From Pseudomonas azadiae (GTDB lineage: Bacteria > Pseudomonadota > Gammaproteobacteria > Pseudomonadales > Pseudomonadaceae): a DNA stretch of 64,000 bases. Made by a program: the position numbers and the translations under genes. The notes beneath the pieces are model-generated. The model did no database searches and was not told where the DNA came from. It was given only the letters and a program-made list of their open reading frames with translations. Shown here one piece after another: positions 45,409-54,264 of this stretch. Each line of letters opens with the position of its first letter. Position 1 is the stretch's first letter. The DNA is taken from the NCBI RefSeq assembly GCF_019145355.1, contig NZ_JAHSTY010000002.1, positions 2,232,001 to 2,296,000 of the forward strand. Direction: 5' to 3'.

Positions 45409-46233
45409 TCAGGGCAATGTCTGGCAGCTTTGCCACACCTGTCGGATCAACGTCTGCATCTGCAGCGCTTCGGCCCAGCGATCACTGATCTCACGGCCAT
45501 CCGCGCCGGTGATCGCATAGGGCGGCGGGCCCAGTTCGCAGGTGAACGCCAGGCTCTGCGGCGTCTCGGGCCGGGCCAGCCAGTCTTCGATGCCGTAGCG
45601 CCACCACGCGGTGAACCGCTGCACCCAGGCCTGATGCTGCGCAAAGTCCAGCGACACCTGGACCTGTTCGCTGCTGGCCACGCGGCCATGGAAACCCCAG
45701 CTGTGGCGCAGGATGGTGCGGATCTGTTCATCGTCTTCGGCCGCGCCAGGCTCCGGCAGTTCGCGGCCGACCACGTAGTGGGACAGGTCGGCCAAGAGTT
45801 TCAAGTCGGGCATCTGGGCCAGCAGGTCGAGGGTGAACAGCAGGTCGTTGGTGAGCCGGTAGCGGTGGGTTTCGAGCAGGACCGGAAAATCCACCTGTTC
45901 AGCCAGGCGTTGCCAGCCCTCCACCAGCCGCGCGGCTTCGGCCTGGGTGCGCGGGCGCACGTCGGCTTGCAGCGTGAGGTGGTGACAGCCAAAGCGGCTG
46001 ATCACTTCCAGCGCGGCCGCCAGGTCATCCACCGATTGCGGAAACAACTGGCCTTCGATCTGCAAGCCCCTGGCCGAGGCGGCGGCGTGCAAGCGCGCCA
46101 CCTCGGCGGGTTGCCAGTAGTGGTCGGTAATGCCATCGAAACCGGCGGCCTTGATGCGGTCGAGTTGAGCTTCGAGGGGGCCGGGTTCGGTTTGCATGGC
46201 CCACAGGGATTGGAACACCAGGAATTGGCGCAT
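45409..46233 (-). CDS. Xylose-isomerase-like TIM-barrel protein (sugar/inositol isomerase-epimerase type)
   Basis: 274 aa. Metal-ligand candidates lie in the strands LLETHR (Glu), LLADLSHYVVG (Asp/His) and CELGPPPYAI (Glu), the usual pattern of AP-endonuclease-2 family sugar isomerases and inosose dehydratases. The start follows the reductase stop by one base, so it is the last gene of the oxygenase operon. In rhizopine catabolism a TIM-barrel protein (MocC) acts in the same pathway as MocDEF, which suggests it handles the product of the oxygenase (inference). Confidence 0.72.
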   Translation of the reverse strand: MRQFLVFQSLWAMQTEPGPLEAQLDRIKAAGFDGITDHYWQPAEVARLHAAASARGLQIEGQLFPQSVDDLAAALEVISRFGCHHLTLQADVRPRTQAEAARLVEGWQRLAEQVDFPVLLETHRYRLTNDLLFTLDLLAQMPDLKLLADLSHYVVGRELPEPGAAEDDEQIRTILRHSWGFHGRVASSEQVQVSLDFAQHQAWVQRFTAWWRYGIEDWLARPETPQSLAFTCELGPPPYAITGADGREISDRWAEALQMQTLIRQVWQSCQTLP

Positions 46234-46234
46234 A

Positions 46235-47449
46235 TCAGCCTCGCAGCAGGTGTTTGAGGGACAGCTCGGGGTTGGCCAGGCTGGCGCTATCGAGTGGCAG
46301 ACGCGCGCTGATCAGGCGTTCGCAGAGCTTGATGTCCTTGGCCACACTGTTGCCCCGCGCCCAACCGCAGGCGCCTTGCAAATGGCAATCGGTATCCAGG
46401 TAGAACAGCAACAGGCCACCGTCGGGCAAGGTGCGGCTGACCGTCAAGGGCGTGCTCACGCCCACGGTCTGCAAGCCCCAGTCGTACTGGTCGGACCAGA
46501 AACCGGGGAGCGCCTCGAACGCTGCTTCACGCCCCAGCAGGCCCAGCGCCGCATGCCGGCCCTGGGCTTCGGCGTTGCGCCAGGTTTCCTGGCGCTGGTA
46601 GAGGCCGCCGAGACGAAACTCGCACACGTCGCCGGCGGCGTAAATGTCGGGCGCGCTGGTGCGCAACTGCGCGTCCACGCGAATGCCCTGCCCAACGTCC
46701 AGCCCGGCCGCCGCGGCCAGTTCGACATTAGGCTGCATGCCGATGCCCACCACCACCCGATCACAGGGCAGCCGCTGCCCGTCCGCCAGCAGCACCGCGT
46801 CGGCCTGGATGGATTCCAGCGTCACATTCAAACGCACGTCGACCCCATGCTGACGATGCAACTCCAACAGCGCCTGGGAGATAACCGGCGGCAACGCCCT
46901 GCCCGCCAAGCGCGGCCCGGCTTCGAGCACTGTCACTTCACAGCCCAGGCCACGTGCGGTGGCGGCCACTTCCAGGCCGATAAAGCCACCGCCCACCACC
47001 ACCAGCCGCGTGCCGGGTTGCAATGCACTGCGCAACGCCAGCGCTTCATCATGGGTGCGCAGGTAAAGCACATGGGCCTGCTCCTGGGGCAACCGGCGCG
47101 CCCTGCCCCCGGTGGCCAACAGCAGGCCGGCATACGGCAGCCACTGCCCGTCATTGAGTTGCAGTCGATGGTGTTGCGGGTCCAGATGAATCACCGGCTT
47201 GCCTGCGATGTGCTCGATGCCCAGTTCGGCCAGCCGCGCGCTGTCGCACAAACTGCACCCAGCCAGGTCCGCGGTACCCTGCAACACGCCCTTGGACAGC
47301 GGCGGGCGCTCGTAGGGCAAGTGCGGTTCATCGCCGATCAGGATCAGCCGCCCGGCGTAGCCTTCTTCGCGCAAGGTCAGCGCCGCACGGCCACCGGCAT
47401 GCCCGGCGCCGACGATGATCAAAGCTTGGTTTGCAAGCGCTTCGTTCAT
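46235..47449 (-). CDS. FAD-dependent ferredoxin reductase (MocF-like)
   Basis: 404 aa from ATG 47449, 2 bp after the Rieske gene stop. FAD motif IIVGAGHAGGRAALTLREEGYAGRLILIGDE, NAD motif VVVGGGFIGLEVAATARGLG, ATGGRARRLP and the FAD-end motif IYAAGDV mark the Rieske-oxygenase reductase class. It passes electrons from NADH to the small ferredoxin encoded before it. An in-frame extension upstream was rejected since it overlaps the ferredoxin gene. Confidence 0.9.
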   Translation of the reverse strand: MNEALANQALIIVGAGHAGGRAALTLREEGYAGRLILIGDEPHLPYERPPLSKGVLQGTADLAGCSLCDSARLAELGIEHIAGKPVIHLDPQHHRLQLNDGQWLPYAGLLLATGGRARRLPQEQAHVLYLRTHDEALALRSALQPGTRLVVVGGGFIGLEVAATARGLGCEVTVLEAGPRLAGRALPPVISQALLELHRQHGVDVRLNVTLESIQADAVLLADGQRLPCDRVVVGIGMQPNVELAAAAGLDVGQGIRVDAQLRTSAPDIYAAGDVCEFRLGGLYQRQETWRNAEAQGRHAALGLLGREAAFEALPGFWSDQYDWGLQTVGVSTPLTVSRTLPDGGLLLFYLDTDCHLQGACGWARGNSVAKDIKLCERLISARLPLDSASLANPELSLKHLLRG

Positions 47450-47451
47450 GG

Positions 47452-47772
47452 TCAGGCCGTGACAGCGAGCAACACCCGCCCCGCTTCGACCCGCACCGGG
47501 TAGGTCTTGAGGTTGACGCACACGGGCGCGCCCATGGCCTGGCCGTTGCGGTAATCGAAGCGCCCGTTGTGCTTGGGGCACTCGATGATGTGGTCCATCA
47601 CCAGGCCGTCGGCCAGGTGGACGTTTTCGTGGGTGCACAGGCCAGCGGTAGCGAAAAACTGGTTGTCCGCCGAGCGATACACCGCATAGGTGTGCGCCCC
47701 GTGGTCGAAGCGCAGCACGTCTTCTTCGTCTATTTCGCCCACGGCGCAGACGTCGATCCATTGATCGTTCAT
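47452..47772 (-). CDS. Rieske [2Fe-2S] ferredoxin (MocE-like)
   Basis: 106 aa. The Rieske ligands are Cys46-X-His48 (GLCTHENVHL) and Cys65-X2-His68 (ECPKHNGRFD), which bind a [2Fe-2S] cluster. It is the electron carrier between the reductase and the desaturase-fold oxygenase, the same trio as Rhizobium mocDEF. It starts 33 bp after the oxygenase stop with an A-rich Hfq/Crc-like run upstream. Confidence 0.9.
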   Translation of the reverse strand: MNDQWIDVCAVGEIDEEDVLRFDHGAHTYAVYRSADNQFFATAGLCTHENVHLADGLVMDHIIECPKHNGRFDYRNGQAMGAPVCVNLKTYPVRVEAGRVLLAVTA

Positions 47773-47780
47773 GGCGTTTT

Positions 47781-47798
47781 CTCTTGTTATTTTATTGG
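47781..47798 (-). promoter_or_regulatory. A-rich Hfq/Crc-type site before the Rieske gene
   Basis: CAATAAAATAACAAGAG on the minus strand, ending about 8 bases before the Rieske start codon and replacing a clear Shine-Dalgarno. Confidence 0.5.
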
Positions 47799-47805
47799 GT
47801 GGGAT

Positions 47806-48900
47806 TCAGCTGGCAGTGGCTTCTGCCCGCACCGCGGTATTGGCGGCCGGTTCGGCGCGCGCGCGGATCGGGCGCTGGATGAAATGGCTGGGGTCGCTGC
47901 GCTGTTTCCAGATCGTCGGCAGGATTTCCTTGTACGCCTCGAACAGGTTGGCGTACGGCGGCGGGCAATCGTCGCGGATTTCTTCGTGCAGTTGCGCCAG
48001 GGCGTGGTACGGCACCATCGGGTACATGTGGTGTTCGAGGTGGTAGTTCATGTTCATGTAGAGAAAGCGCAGCACGCGGTTCATGTAAATGGTGCGGCAG
48101 TTGCTGCGGTGGTCCAGCACGTCTTCGGCCAGGCCCACGTGCTGGGTCAGGCCGAACAGGTAGCCCAGCCAGGCGCCGTAGAGGCTGGGCAGGCCGACCA
48201 GCATCAGCGGCAACCAGCTGTGAACGTACAAGGCGGTGCCGATGAGCAGCGCATAGAGGCCGACCCAGATGCGCGCCGCGCGAAACACCTTGGGCCATTC
48301 GGAGGCGGGGATGAAGTCAGCCTCCTGGGCGCTCATCCGGCCGACGGCATGGCGCGCGACGCCGCTGAACGTCTTCCAGGCCAGGGGCAGGTTGAACAGG
48401 CTGAGAAACATCATCAGCAAGCTCGGCGGGCGCGGCTCGACGATCTCCGGGTCTCGCCCGACGACGATGGTGTCGGTGTGATGGCGGGCATGGCTCCAGC
48501 GCCAGACATGGGGTTCGAAGATGCACATGAAACTGGCGACCTGGTACAGCACATCGTTCATCCAGCGGGTCTTGAACGCCGTGCCGTGGCCGGTTTCGTG
48601 CCAGCGCGGGTTGGACGCGGTGCCGTACAACACGCCATAGGCCATGAAGAACGGCACGCAGGCCCAGGTGCCCCAGAACCAGTAGCCGCCAAAACCGCTG
48701 GCGAACAGGGCGATGACCCACAGGGCGGTGTCGAGCAAGGCCGGGGCATCGCGGCGTTGCATCAGTTCTTTCATGCGTTTGCGCGGGATGGGCGACTGGT
48801 ACCACTGGGCCGAGACCAGGCCTTTATCGAAGGCGCGGGCGGCTTCGGGGCCTGTGAGGCTGTAGTCGCGCCGGGCGGTATGAGCGGTGTATTTAGACAT
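47806..48900 (-). CDS. Desaturase-fold membrane di-iron oxygenase (MocD-like)
   Basis: 364 aa from ATG 48900 (GGAG upstream). The three histidine boxes of membrane desaturases/hydroxylases are HETGH (101-105), HARHH (137-141) and HLEHH (287-291), with membrane pairs around 58-95 and 205-250. In Rhizobium the MocD, MocE and MocF proteins are proposed to demethylate the rhizopine 3-O-methyl-scyllo-inosamine. Here the same trio is followed by a sugar-isomerase-like gene and faces a LacI regulator. It could instead be a lipid desaturase, but dedicated ferredoxin, reductase and sugar-type neighbours argue against that. Confidence 0.83.
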   Translation of the reverse strand: MSKYTAHTARRDYSLTGPEAARAFDKGLVSAQWYQSPIPRKRMKELMQRRDAPALLDTALWVIALFASGFGGYWFWGTWACVPFFMAYGVLYGTASNPRWHETGHGTAFKTRWMNDVLYQVASFMCIFEPHVWRWSHARHHTDTIVVGRDPEIVEPRPPSLLMMFLSLFNLPLAWKTFSGVARHAVGRMSAQEADFIPASEWPKVFRAARIWVGLYALLIGTALYVHSWLPLMLVGLPSLYGAWLGYLFGLTQHVGLAEDVLDHRSNCRTIYMNRVLRFLYMNMNYHLEHHMYPMVPYHALAQLHEEIRDDCPPPYANLFEAYKEILPTIWKQRSDPSHFIQRPIRARAEPAANTAVRAEATAS

Positions 48901-48910
48901 TGTTATTGTT
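48901..48910 (-). promoter_or_regulatory. A-rich Hfq/Crc-type site at the oxygenase start
   Basis: AACAATAACA lies between GGAG and ATG 48900 on the minus strand, a textbook AAN-repeat Hfq/Crc site over the initiation region. Confidence 0.55.
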
Positions 48911-49025
48911 CTCCGCAAGCGGGTGATTTCTTGTGCTGTACGAAACAGACGATAGAGAACGGCTTATTCGCCTTCAAGGCCTTGAATCCATTCCCTATCA
49001 AGCTATCATCCAGGCCCAGCGAGGT

Positions 49026-49043
49026 TTGATAGTTTTCTATCAA
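49026..49043. promoter_or_regulatory. LacI-family operator palindrome
   Basis: TTGATAGTTTTCTATCAA is a perfect palindrome with 7-bp arms around TTTT (the full 18 bp lacks central symmetry only in the T run). It lies 19 bp before the LacI gene. A partial second site, CTATCAAGCTATCAT, is at 48995-49009, and both sit in the gap to the divergent oxygenase operon. Confidence 0.75.
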
Positions 49044-49062
49044 GACGCTCAAAGGGCTTGTC

Positions 49063-50106
49063 ATGAACAACAAAAAGCGCCCAACCATCGCCACCGTCGC
49101 CGCCCATGCCGGGCTCAGCGTGGCCACCGTCGACCGCGTATTGAATGCGCGTGCGCCGGTCAATCCGCAGACCGCCGAACAGGTGGTCCAGGCCGCCGAG
49201 GCCGTGGGTTATTTTGCGGCGCGGTTGATCGGCCAGCGCATCCGCGAACGCCGGCCGACCTATCGTTTCGGCATCCTGCTGCTGGCCACCGCCCAGGCGT
49301 TCTACGCGGGCCTGGCGCAGGCGATCAGCGAGGCCGCCGAGCAACATGCCGGCGCCAACCTGAGCTGCGAGTTCGAATACATCACTGATCGCACCCCCGC
49401 CGCCATCGTCGCGCAGATCGAACACCTGGCCGTGAAGTGCGACGGGCTCGCGGTGGTCAGCTTTGCCCATCCGCTGATCAACGCCTGCCTGGCGCAGATC
49501 CGCACGGCCGGCGTGCCGGTGGTGGCCTTGCTCTCGGACATTCACGAACGCGCCGATGAACCCTACGTAGGCCAGGACAACCATGTGGTCGGCCGCACCA
49601 TGGGCTGGCTGCTCGCGCGCACCTGTGGCGCAAGCAAAGGCAGCGTGGGAATCCTGCTCGGCGGCCATCGTTTTCTCGGCCACCACGCGCGGGTCAAAGG
49701 CTTGCACGGCTACCTGGCGGAACACGCGCCCGGGCTCAAGCCGCTGGAGCCGTTGATCAACCTGGATAACTGCGACATCACCGAAGAGGCCACCCTCGAC
49801 CTGATCAGCCGCCACCGCGACCTGCGCGGCCTGTGCGTGGTGGGCGGCGGCGGTGATGGCATCATCAGCGCCCTGGCGCAATTGCCCAAGCGCCCGGCGT
49901 TGTGTTGCATCCTGCAGGAGTCGACCGAGCTGTCGCGCCAGGCGCTGGGCCGAGGCCTGGTGGATGTGGTGATCGATTCCCAGCCAAGGCCCACCGCCAC
50001 GGCGCTGGTGGCGTTGATGGTAGAACTGCAGAGCGCCGAAGCATTCGACCCGGCGCGGCATCGGGTATACATACCGCCGCACATCGTGACTTCGGAGAAC
50101 CTCTAG
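49063..50106 (+). CDS. LacI-family transcriptional regulator
   Basis: 347 aa. N-terminal helix-turn-helix with hinge (residues about 8-60, TIATVAAHAGLSVATVDRVLNARAPVNPQTAEQVVQAAEAVGY) and a periplasmic-binding-like ligand domain (about 68-340, YRFGILLLATAQAFYAGLAQAI). This subgroup usually senses sugars or polyols. It is divergent from the MocDEF-like operon and the palindrome before it fits autorepression plus control of that operon. Its stop overlaps the convergent rtcA stop by 4 bp. Confidence 0.9.
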   Translation: MNNKKRPTIATVAAHAGLSVATVDRVLNARAPVNPQTAEQVVQAAEAVGYFAARLIGQRIRERRPTYRFGILLLATAQAFYAGLAQAISEAAEQHAGANLSCEFEYITDRTPAAIVAQIEHLAVKCDGLAVVSFAHPLINACLAQIRTAGVPVVALLSDIHERADEPYVGQDNHVVGRTMGWLLARTCGASKGSVGILLGGHRFLGHHARVKGLHGYLAEHAPGLKPLEPLINLDNCDITEEATLDLISRHRDLRGLCVVGGGGDGIISALAQLPKRPALCCILQESTELSRQALGRGLVDVVIDSQPRPTATALVALMVELQSAEAFDPARHRVYIPPHIVTSENL

Positions 50107-51134
50107 CGGGCGCGGCACTCGATCAGCAAGCCGCCCTCTTCGCGCACGTGGCTGTCGATCACCACGGGCAGGAAGCGCTGGATCACGCGCATATTGCTGT
50201 GCAGATGGTCACTCATGTGCGACGTGGTGAAACGACCGCCACCGGCCAATGCCATCGGCAACAGCAATTGATCGGCCAGGTGCTCGCCCACCGCCGTGTC
50301 GGTTGCTTGCCACGCCATGGCCTGGTCGATCGCCTGGTCGGCCACGGTTTCGGCGCGCAGGTTGGTCAGGCCGAAGGCGCTGAACACTTCAGTGACATGG
50401 GCGTGGACGTATTCCAGCATCAGCACATTGCCAGGACCTTGAAGGGGGTCAATCTCGACCGGCAGGCACTGTGCGGCGTCGAATGGCAAACGCTGGCGCA
50501 CACGCTTGAACTCGCGCTCGCCGACCTGGGCCGGCAACCCGGCGTTGAGCGTTATCGCACGGGCTTCGAGCAGGTTGCCGCGCTGCATCAGCTGTAACGG
50601 TGCCAGCACACTGGGCTGGATAAACGCCTCCAACTCACCGCCACCGGCGGGCACAAAGCCATAACGGTTCAGATTCAATTCGATCCGCGCGCCCATGCCT
50701 CGCAACAGCGGCAGCCAGGCACGCTGCAGGAAGTCCACGGGCGGCGCCAACGGGTTATGGGTGCCGCCGCAGATCGTCACGCGGCTGGTGTTGGGCGCAC
50801 ACAGTAAAGCCGGCAGCACGGTCTGCAACACCAGGGTGCAACTGCCGGCCGTGCCGATGGCGAAGCGGTAGTCACCGCCTTGAATCGGCCCAGGCGCGAA
50901 TACCAACGCCTGCGAGCCCAATTGCGCACCGTACACCTTGGCCCCGCAGACTTGCGCCGCCGCCAGTACGGCGGTCAGGTGCTGGCGCATCAAGCCCGGC
51001 CGACTGCGCCTGGCGCGAATATTTTTGATACTCAGGGTCCGGCCGGTCACCATCGACAGACTCAGGCCACTGCGCAATACCTGGCCACCGCCGATGGCGC
51101 CGTCGAGTTCAATCACGTCCTGTTGCATAGTCAT
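50103..51134 (-). CDS. rtcA: RNA 3'-terminal phosphate cyclase
   Basis: 343 aa. Family signatures are LDGAIGGGQVLRSGLSLSMVTG and the HTHNPLAPPVDFL-type motif (GGTHNPLAPP). The nucleotidylated histidine is most likely His310 (SDHLHSN), equivalent to E. coli His309. It converts RNA 3'-phosphates to 2',3'-cyclic phosphates (and can adenylate 5' ends). It follows rtcB by 45 bp in one operon. The start could be ATG 51134 or 51128. Confidence 0.94.
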   Translation of the reverse strand: MTMQQDVIELDGAIGGGQVLRSGLSLSMVTGRTLSIKNIRARRSRPGLMRQHLTAVLAAAQVCGAKVYGAQLGSQALVFAPGPIQGGDYRFAIGTAGSCTLVLQTVLPALLCAPNTSRVTICGGTHNPLAPPVDFLQRAWLPLLRGMGARIELNLNRYGFVPAGGGELEAFIQPSVLAPLQLMQRGNLLEARAITLNAGLPAQVGEREFKRVRQRLPFDAAQCLPVEIDPLQGPGNVLMLEYVHAHVTEVFSAFGLTNLRAETVADQAIDQAMAWQATDTAVGEHLADQLLLPMALAGGGRFTTSHMSDHLHSNMRVIQRFLPVVIDSHVREEGGLLIECRAR

Positions 51135-51179
51135 CCTTAAGCGGGTGGCGTTGTTCTTTGTTCATCTTCTGGTCCCCTT

Positions 51180-52406
51180 TTATCCTTTGACGCACACCAC
51201 TTGGCGCAAGGTGTGCAGCACCTCCACCAGCTCGCGCTGGGCGTGCATGACTTGGTCGATGTCCTTGTAGGCCATCGGAATTTCATCGATCACATCGGCG
51301 TCCTTGCGGCATTCCACGTGGGCGGTGGCGCGGATCTGGTCGGCCACGGTGAAGGTGTTCTTCGCCTTGGTGCGGCTCATGATGCGGCCCGCGCCGTGGC
51401 TGCAGGAGCAGAACGATTCTTCGTTGCCCAGGCCGCGCACGATGAAGCTTTTGGCGCCCATGGAGCCCGGAATAATCCCCAGCTCGCCCTTCCTGGCCGA
51501 TACCGCGCCTTTACGCGTGACCAGAATCTCTTCGCCGAAGTGCCGCTCTTTCTGCACATAGTTGTGATGGCAGTTCACCGCTTCCAGCGCCACGTCGAAC
51601 GGTTTGCCGATCACCTGGCGCGTGGCCTGGACCACTGCGCGCATCATCAACTCGCGGTTCTGCCGGGCAAAATCCTGGGCCCAGCCCACTGCTTGCACGT
51701 AGTCATCGAAGTGCTGGCTGCCTTCTTCGAAATATGCCAGGTCGCGGTCCGGCAGGTTCGCCAGGTGCTGACGCATATCCGCCTGGGCCAACTGGATAAA
51801 CAGGTTGCCGATGGCGTTGCCCACGCCACGCGAGCCGCTGTGCAACATGAACCAGACGCGGTTGGCTTCATCCAGGCACACCTCGACGAAGTGGTTGCCG
51901 GTACCCAGGGTGCCCAGGTGCTGGCGGTGGTTGCTGCGCTCCAGTTGCGGGTACTTGTCGGTGATCGCCTTGAAGCGCGGATGCAGCGCCGCCCACACCT
52001 GATCGGCCTGGGCCGGCACGTCTTCCCAGGCGCCTTTGTCACGGCCCTTACGGCTGCGCGTGCGGCCATGGGGCACGGCGGCTTCGATGGCGCAGCGCAG
52101 GCCGTGGAGGTTGTCGGGCAAGTCGCCGGCGGTCAGCGTGGTACGCGCGGCGATCATGCCGCAGCCGATGTCCACGCCCACCGCCGCCGGGATGATCGCG
52201 CCCACCGTAGGGATCACGCTGCCGATGGTCGAGCCCTTGCCCAGGTGCACATCCGGCATCACCGCCAGGTGCTTGAAGATGAACGGCATCTTAGCGGTGT
52301 TCATCAGTTGCTGGCGGGCCTCGGGTTCCACGGGCACGCCCTGGGTCCAGAGCTTGATCGGCTTGCCGTTGGCGACTTCCAGCAGTTGGTAGGTGGTGTC
52401 TTGCAT
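51180..52406 (-). CDS. rtcB: RNA-splicing ligase RtcB
   Basis: 408 aa, equal to E. coli RtcB. Mn-binding residues lie in GVDIGCGM (Cys82), LGTGNHFVEV and HSGSRGVGN. The guanylated histidine is His337 in CSCSHGAGRIMSR. It seals 2',3'-cyclic phosphate or 3'-phosphate ends to 5'-OH ends using GTP, in tRNA and rRNA repair. It is transcribed from a sigma-54 promoter and controlled by the divergent RtcR. Confidence 0.96.
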   Translation of the reverse strand: MQDTTYQLLEVANGKPIKLWTQGVPVEPEARQQLMNTAKMPFIFKHLAVMPDVHLGKGSTIGSVIPTVGAIIPAAVGVDIGCGMIAARTTLTAGDLPDNLHGLRCAIEAAVPHGRTRSRKGRDKGAWEDVPAQADQVWAALHPRFKAITDKYPQLERSNHRQHLGTLGTGNHFVEVCLDEANRVWFMLHSGSRGVGNAIGNLFIQLAQADMRQHLANLPDRDLAYFEEGSQHFDDYVQAVGWAQDFARQNRELMMRAVVQATRQVIGKPFDVALEAVNCHHNYVQKERHFGEEILVTRKGAVSARKGELGIIPGSMGAKSFIVRGLGNEESFCSCSHGAGRIMSRTKAKNTFTVADQIRATAHVECRKDADVIDEIPMAYKDIDQVMHAQRELVEVLHTLRQVVCVKG

Positions 52407-52457
52407 GATCTCAATTCTTTTTTGAAAAGCCGGCGCTGCGGCGTTGGTGGGGATATA

Positions 52458-52472
52458 GCAGCGGGCGTGCCA
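52458..52472 (-). promoter_or_regulatory. Sigma-54 promoter of rtcBA
   Basis: TGGCACGCCCGCTGC on the minus strand has the GG-N10-GC spacing of -24/-12 elements (only the first T of TTGC is C). It ends 52 bp before rtcB ATG 52406, as expected for an RtcR-activated operon. Confidence 0.8.
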
Positions 52473-52620
52473 GGTTTGCTGCTGCCTTGCTGAAAGTTCT
52501 TAACCTAATGTTTTAAAACGATATTTTCCATAAAACTGAGAGGAGCGCGTTGAAAACCGATGACAAGCCTATCCGCACATCCCTATCCTTGATTATCGTT
52601 ATTTATATTTTGGTCCAGCC

Positions 52621-54201
52621 ATGAAACACAAGCGTACAGTCGCCATCGGGTTTATCGGGTCCAAGCTGGATCGCGTCGGCAAGGGTGCCAGCCGCTGGAA
52701 TCACTGGCGTCCCAGCGTCGGCCTGTGCCAGCAAGACAACCTGCAGATCGATCGCCTGGAACTGATCCACGACCTCGACGCCCGCGACGTCAGCCTGGCC
52801 GAGCGGGTGCGCGCCGACATCCAGCACATCTCGCCGACCACCGAGGTGCGCCTGCACCCGATGCCGCTGAGCAACCCCTGGGATTTCGAAGAGGTCTACG
52901 GCGCCCTGCACGACTTCACCAGCGCCTACACCTTCGACACCGAACGCGAGGACTACCTGGTCCACATCACCACCGGCACCCACGTGGCGCAGATCTGCTG
53001 GTTCCTGCTGACCGAGGCACGCACCCTGCCCGCCCGCCTGATCCAGACCGCGCCCAACCGCCGCCCCGACGACACCGCGCCCGCCACCGGCACCCACACC
53101 CTGATCGATCTTGACCTGTCGCGCTACGACCGTATCGCCTCGCGCTTCGCCCATCAGCGCCTGGAAGGCCTGGCGTTTCTGAAGTCGGGGATCGCCACGC
53201 GCAACAGCGCCTTCAATGCCAGCATCGAGCAGATCGAGCGCGTGGCCGTGCGCTCCACGGCGCCGATGCTGCTGATCGGCCCCACCGGCGCGGGTAAATC
53301 CTTCCTCGCCCGGCGCATCTACGAACTCAAGCGCAGCCGTCATCAACTGCAAGGCCGTTTCGTGGAAGTCAATTGCGCCACCCTGCGCGGCGATGGAGCG
53401 ATGTCGGCGCTGTTCGGGCACATCAAGGGCGCCTTCACCGGCGCGCAAAACGCCCGGGACGGGCTGCTGCGCGCGGCGGATGGCGGCATGCTGTTCCTTG
53501 ATGAAATCGGCGAGCTGGGCGCGGATGAACAGGCGATGCTGCTCAAGGCCATCGAAGAAAAACGCTTCTACCCCATGGGCGCCGACCGCGAAGTGGCCAG
53601 CGACTTCCTGATCATCGCCGGCACCCACCGCGACCTGCGCGAGCGCGTGGCCCAGGGGGCGTTTCGCGAAGACCTGTATGCACGGGTCAACCTGTGGACC
53701 TTTGAACTGCCGGGCCTGGCGGGCCGGCGCGAAGACATCGAGCCCAATATCGATTTCGAGCTGGAGCGCCACGCCCGCGAACACGGCCGCCGCGTGCGCT
53801 TCAACCTGCAGGCACGGCGCCGCTACCTGGCGTTTGCCTGCTCCAGCGAAGCGGCGTGGCTGGGCAATTTTCGTGAACTGTCCGCCTCCATCACACGCAT
53901 GGCGACCCTGGCCGACAGCGGCCGTATCGACGAAGCCCAGGTCGACGCCGAGATCCAGCGCCTGCGTTACGCCTGGGGGCTGTCGGAGCCCGATGCGCTG
54001 CTGCCTGCCGACCTGGACCTGTTCGACCGCTTGCAACTCAAGGCGGTGCTCGACGTGTGCCGCCAATCGGACAGCCTCTCCGACGCCGGCCGCCGGCTGT
54101 TCGGTGTGTCCCGCCAGGCCAAGGCGCAGCCCAATGATGCGGATCGGTTGCGCAAGTACCTGGCGCGGTTTTCGATTGAGTGGAAGCAGTTGAAGCCCTA
54201 G
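52621..54201 (+). CDS. rtcR: Sigma-54-dependent activator RtcR
   Basis: 526 aa. An N-terminal CARF-type sensor domain (about residues 1-180, [13 protein letters not shown] and [14 protein letters not shown]) is followed by an AAA+ domain with Walker A GPTGAGKS (220-227), the sigma-54 contact loop GAFTGA (270-275) and Walker B LFLDEIGE (291-298). The C-terminal DNA-binding part ends in [14 protein letters not shown]. It senses RNA damage products and switches on rtcBA. It diverges from rtcB across a 214-bp gap with A/T-rich sequence (52500-52545). Confidence 0.94.
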   Translation: MKHKRTVAIGFIGSKLDRVGKGASRWNHWRPSVGLCQQDNLQIDRLELIHDLDARDVSLAERVRADIQHISPTTEVRLHPMPLSNPWDFEEVYGALHDFTSAYTFDTEREDYLVHITTGTHVAQICWFLLTEARTLPARLIQTAPNRRPDDTAPATGTHTLIDLDLSRYDRIASRFAHQRLEGLAFLKSGIATRNSAFNASIEQIERVAVRSTAPMLLIGPTGAGKSFLARRIYELKRSRHQLQGRFVEVNCATLRGDGAMSALFGHIKGAFTGAQNARDGLLRAADGGMLFLDEIGELGADEQAMLLKAIEEKRFYPMGADREVASDFLIIAGTHRDLRERVAQGAFREDLYARVNLWTFELPGLAGRREDIEPNIDFELERHAREHGRRVRFNLQARRRYLAFACSSEAAWLGNFRELSASITRMATLADSGRIDEAQVDAEIQRLRYAWGLSEPDALLPADLDLFDRLQLKAVLDVCRQSDSLSDAGRRLFGVSRQAKAQPNDADRLRKYLARFSIEWKQLKP

Positions 54202-54264
54202 CGAAGACGGCCATCTGAAGGTCAAGCCAATGAGGTACTGAGCTGTTTCAAACTCGCAAATAGA

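Noticed and set aside
47806..48900. Ordinary fatty-acid desaturase
   Set aside because: Histidine boxes fit, but the dedicated Rieske ferredoxin, reductase, sugar-isomerase-like gene and LacI regulator favour a catabolic oxygenase; not fully excluded.
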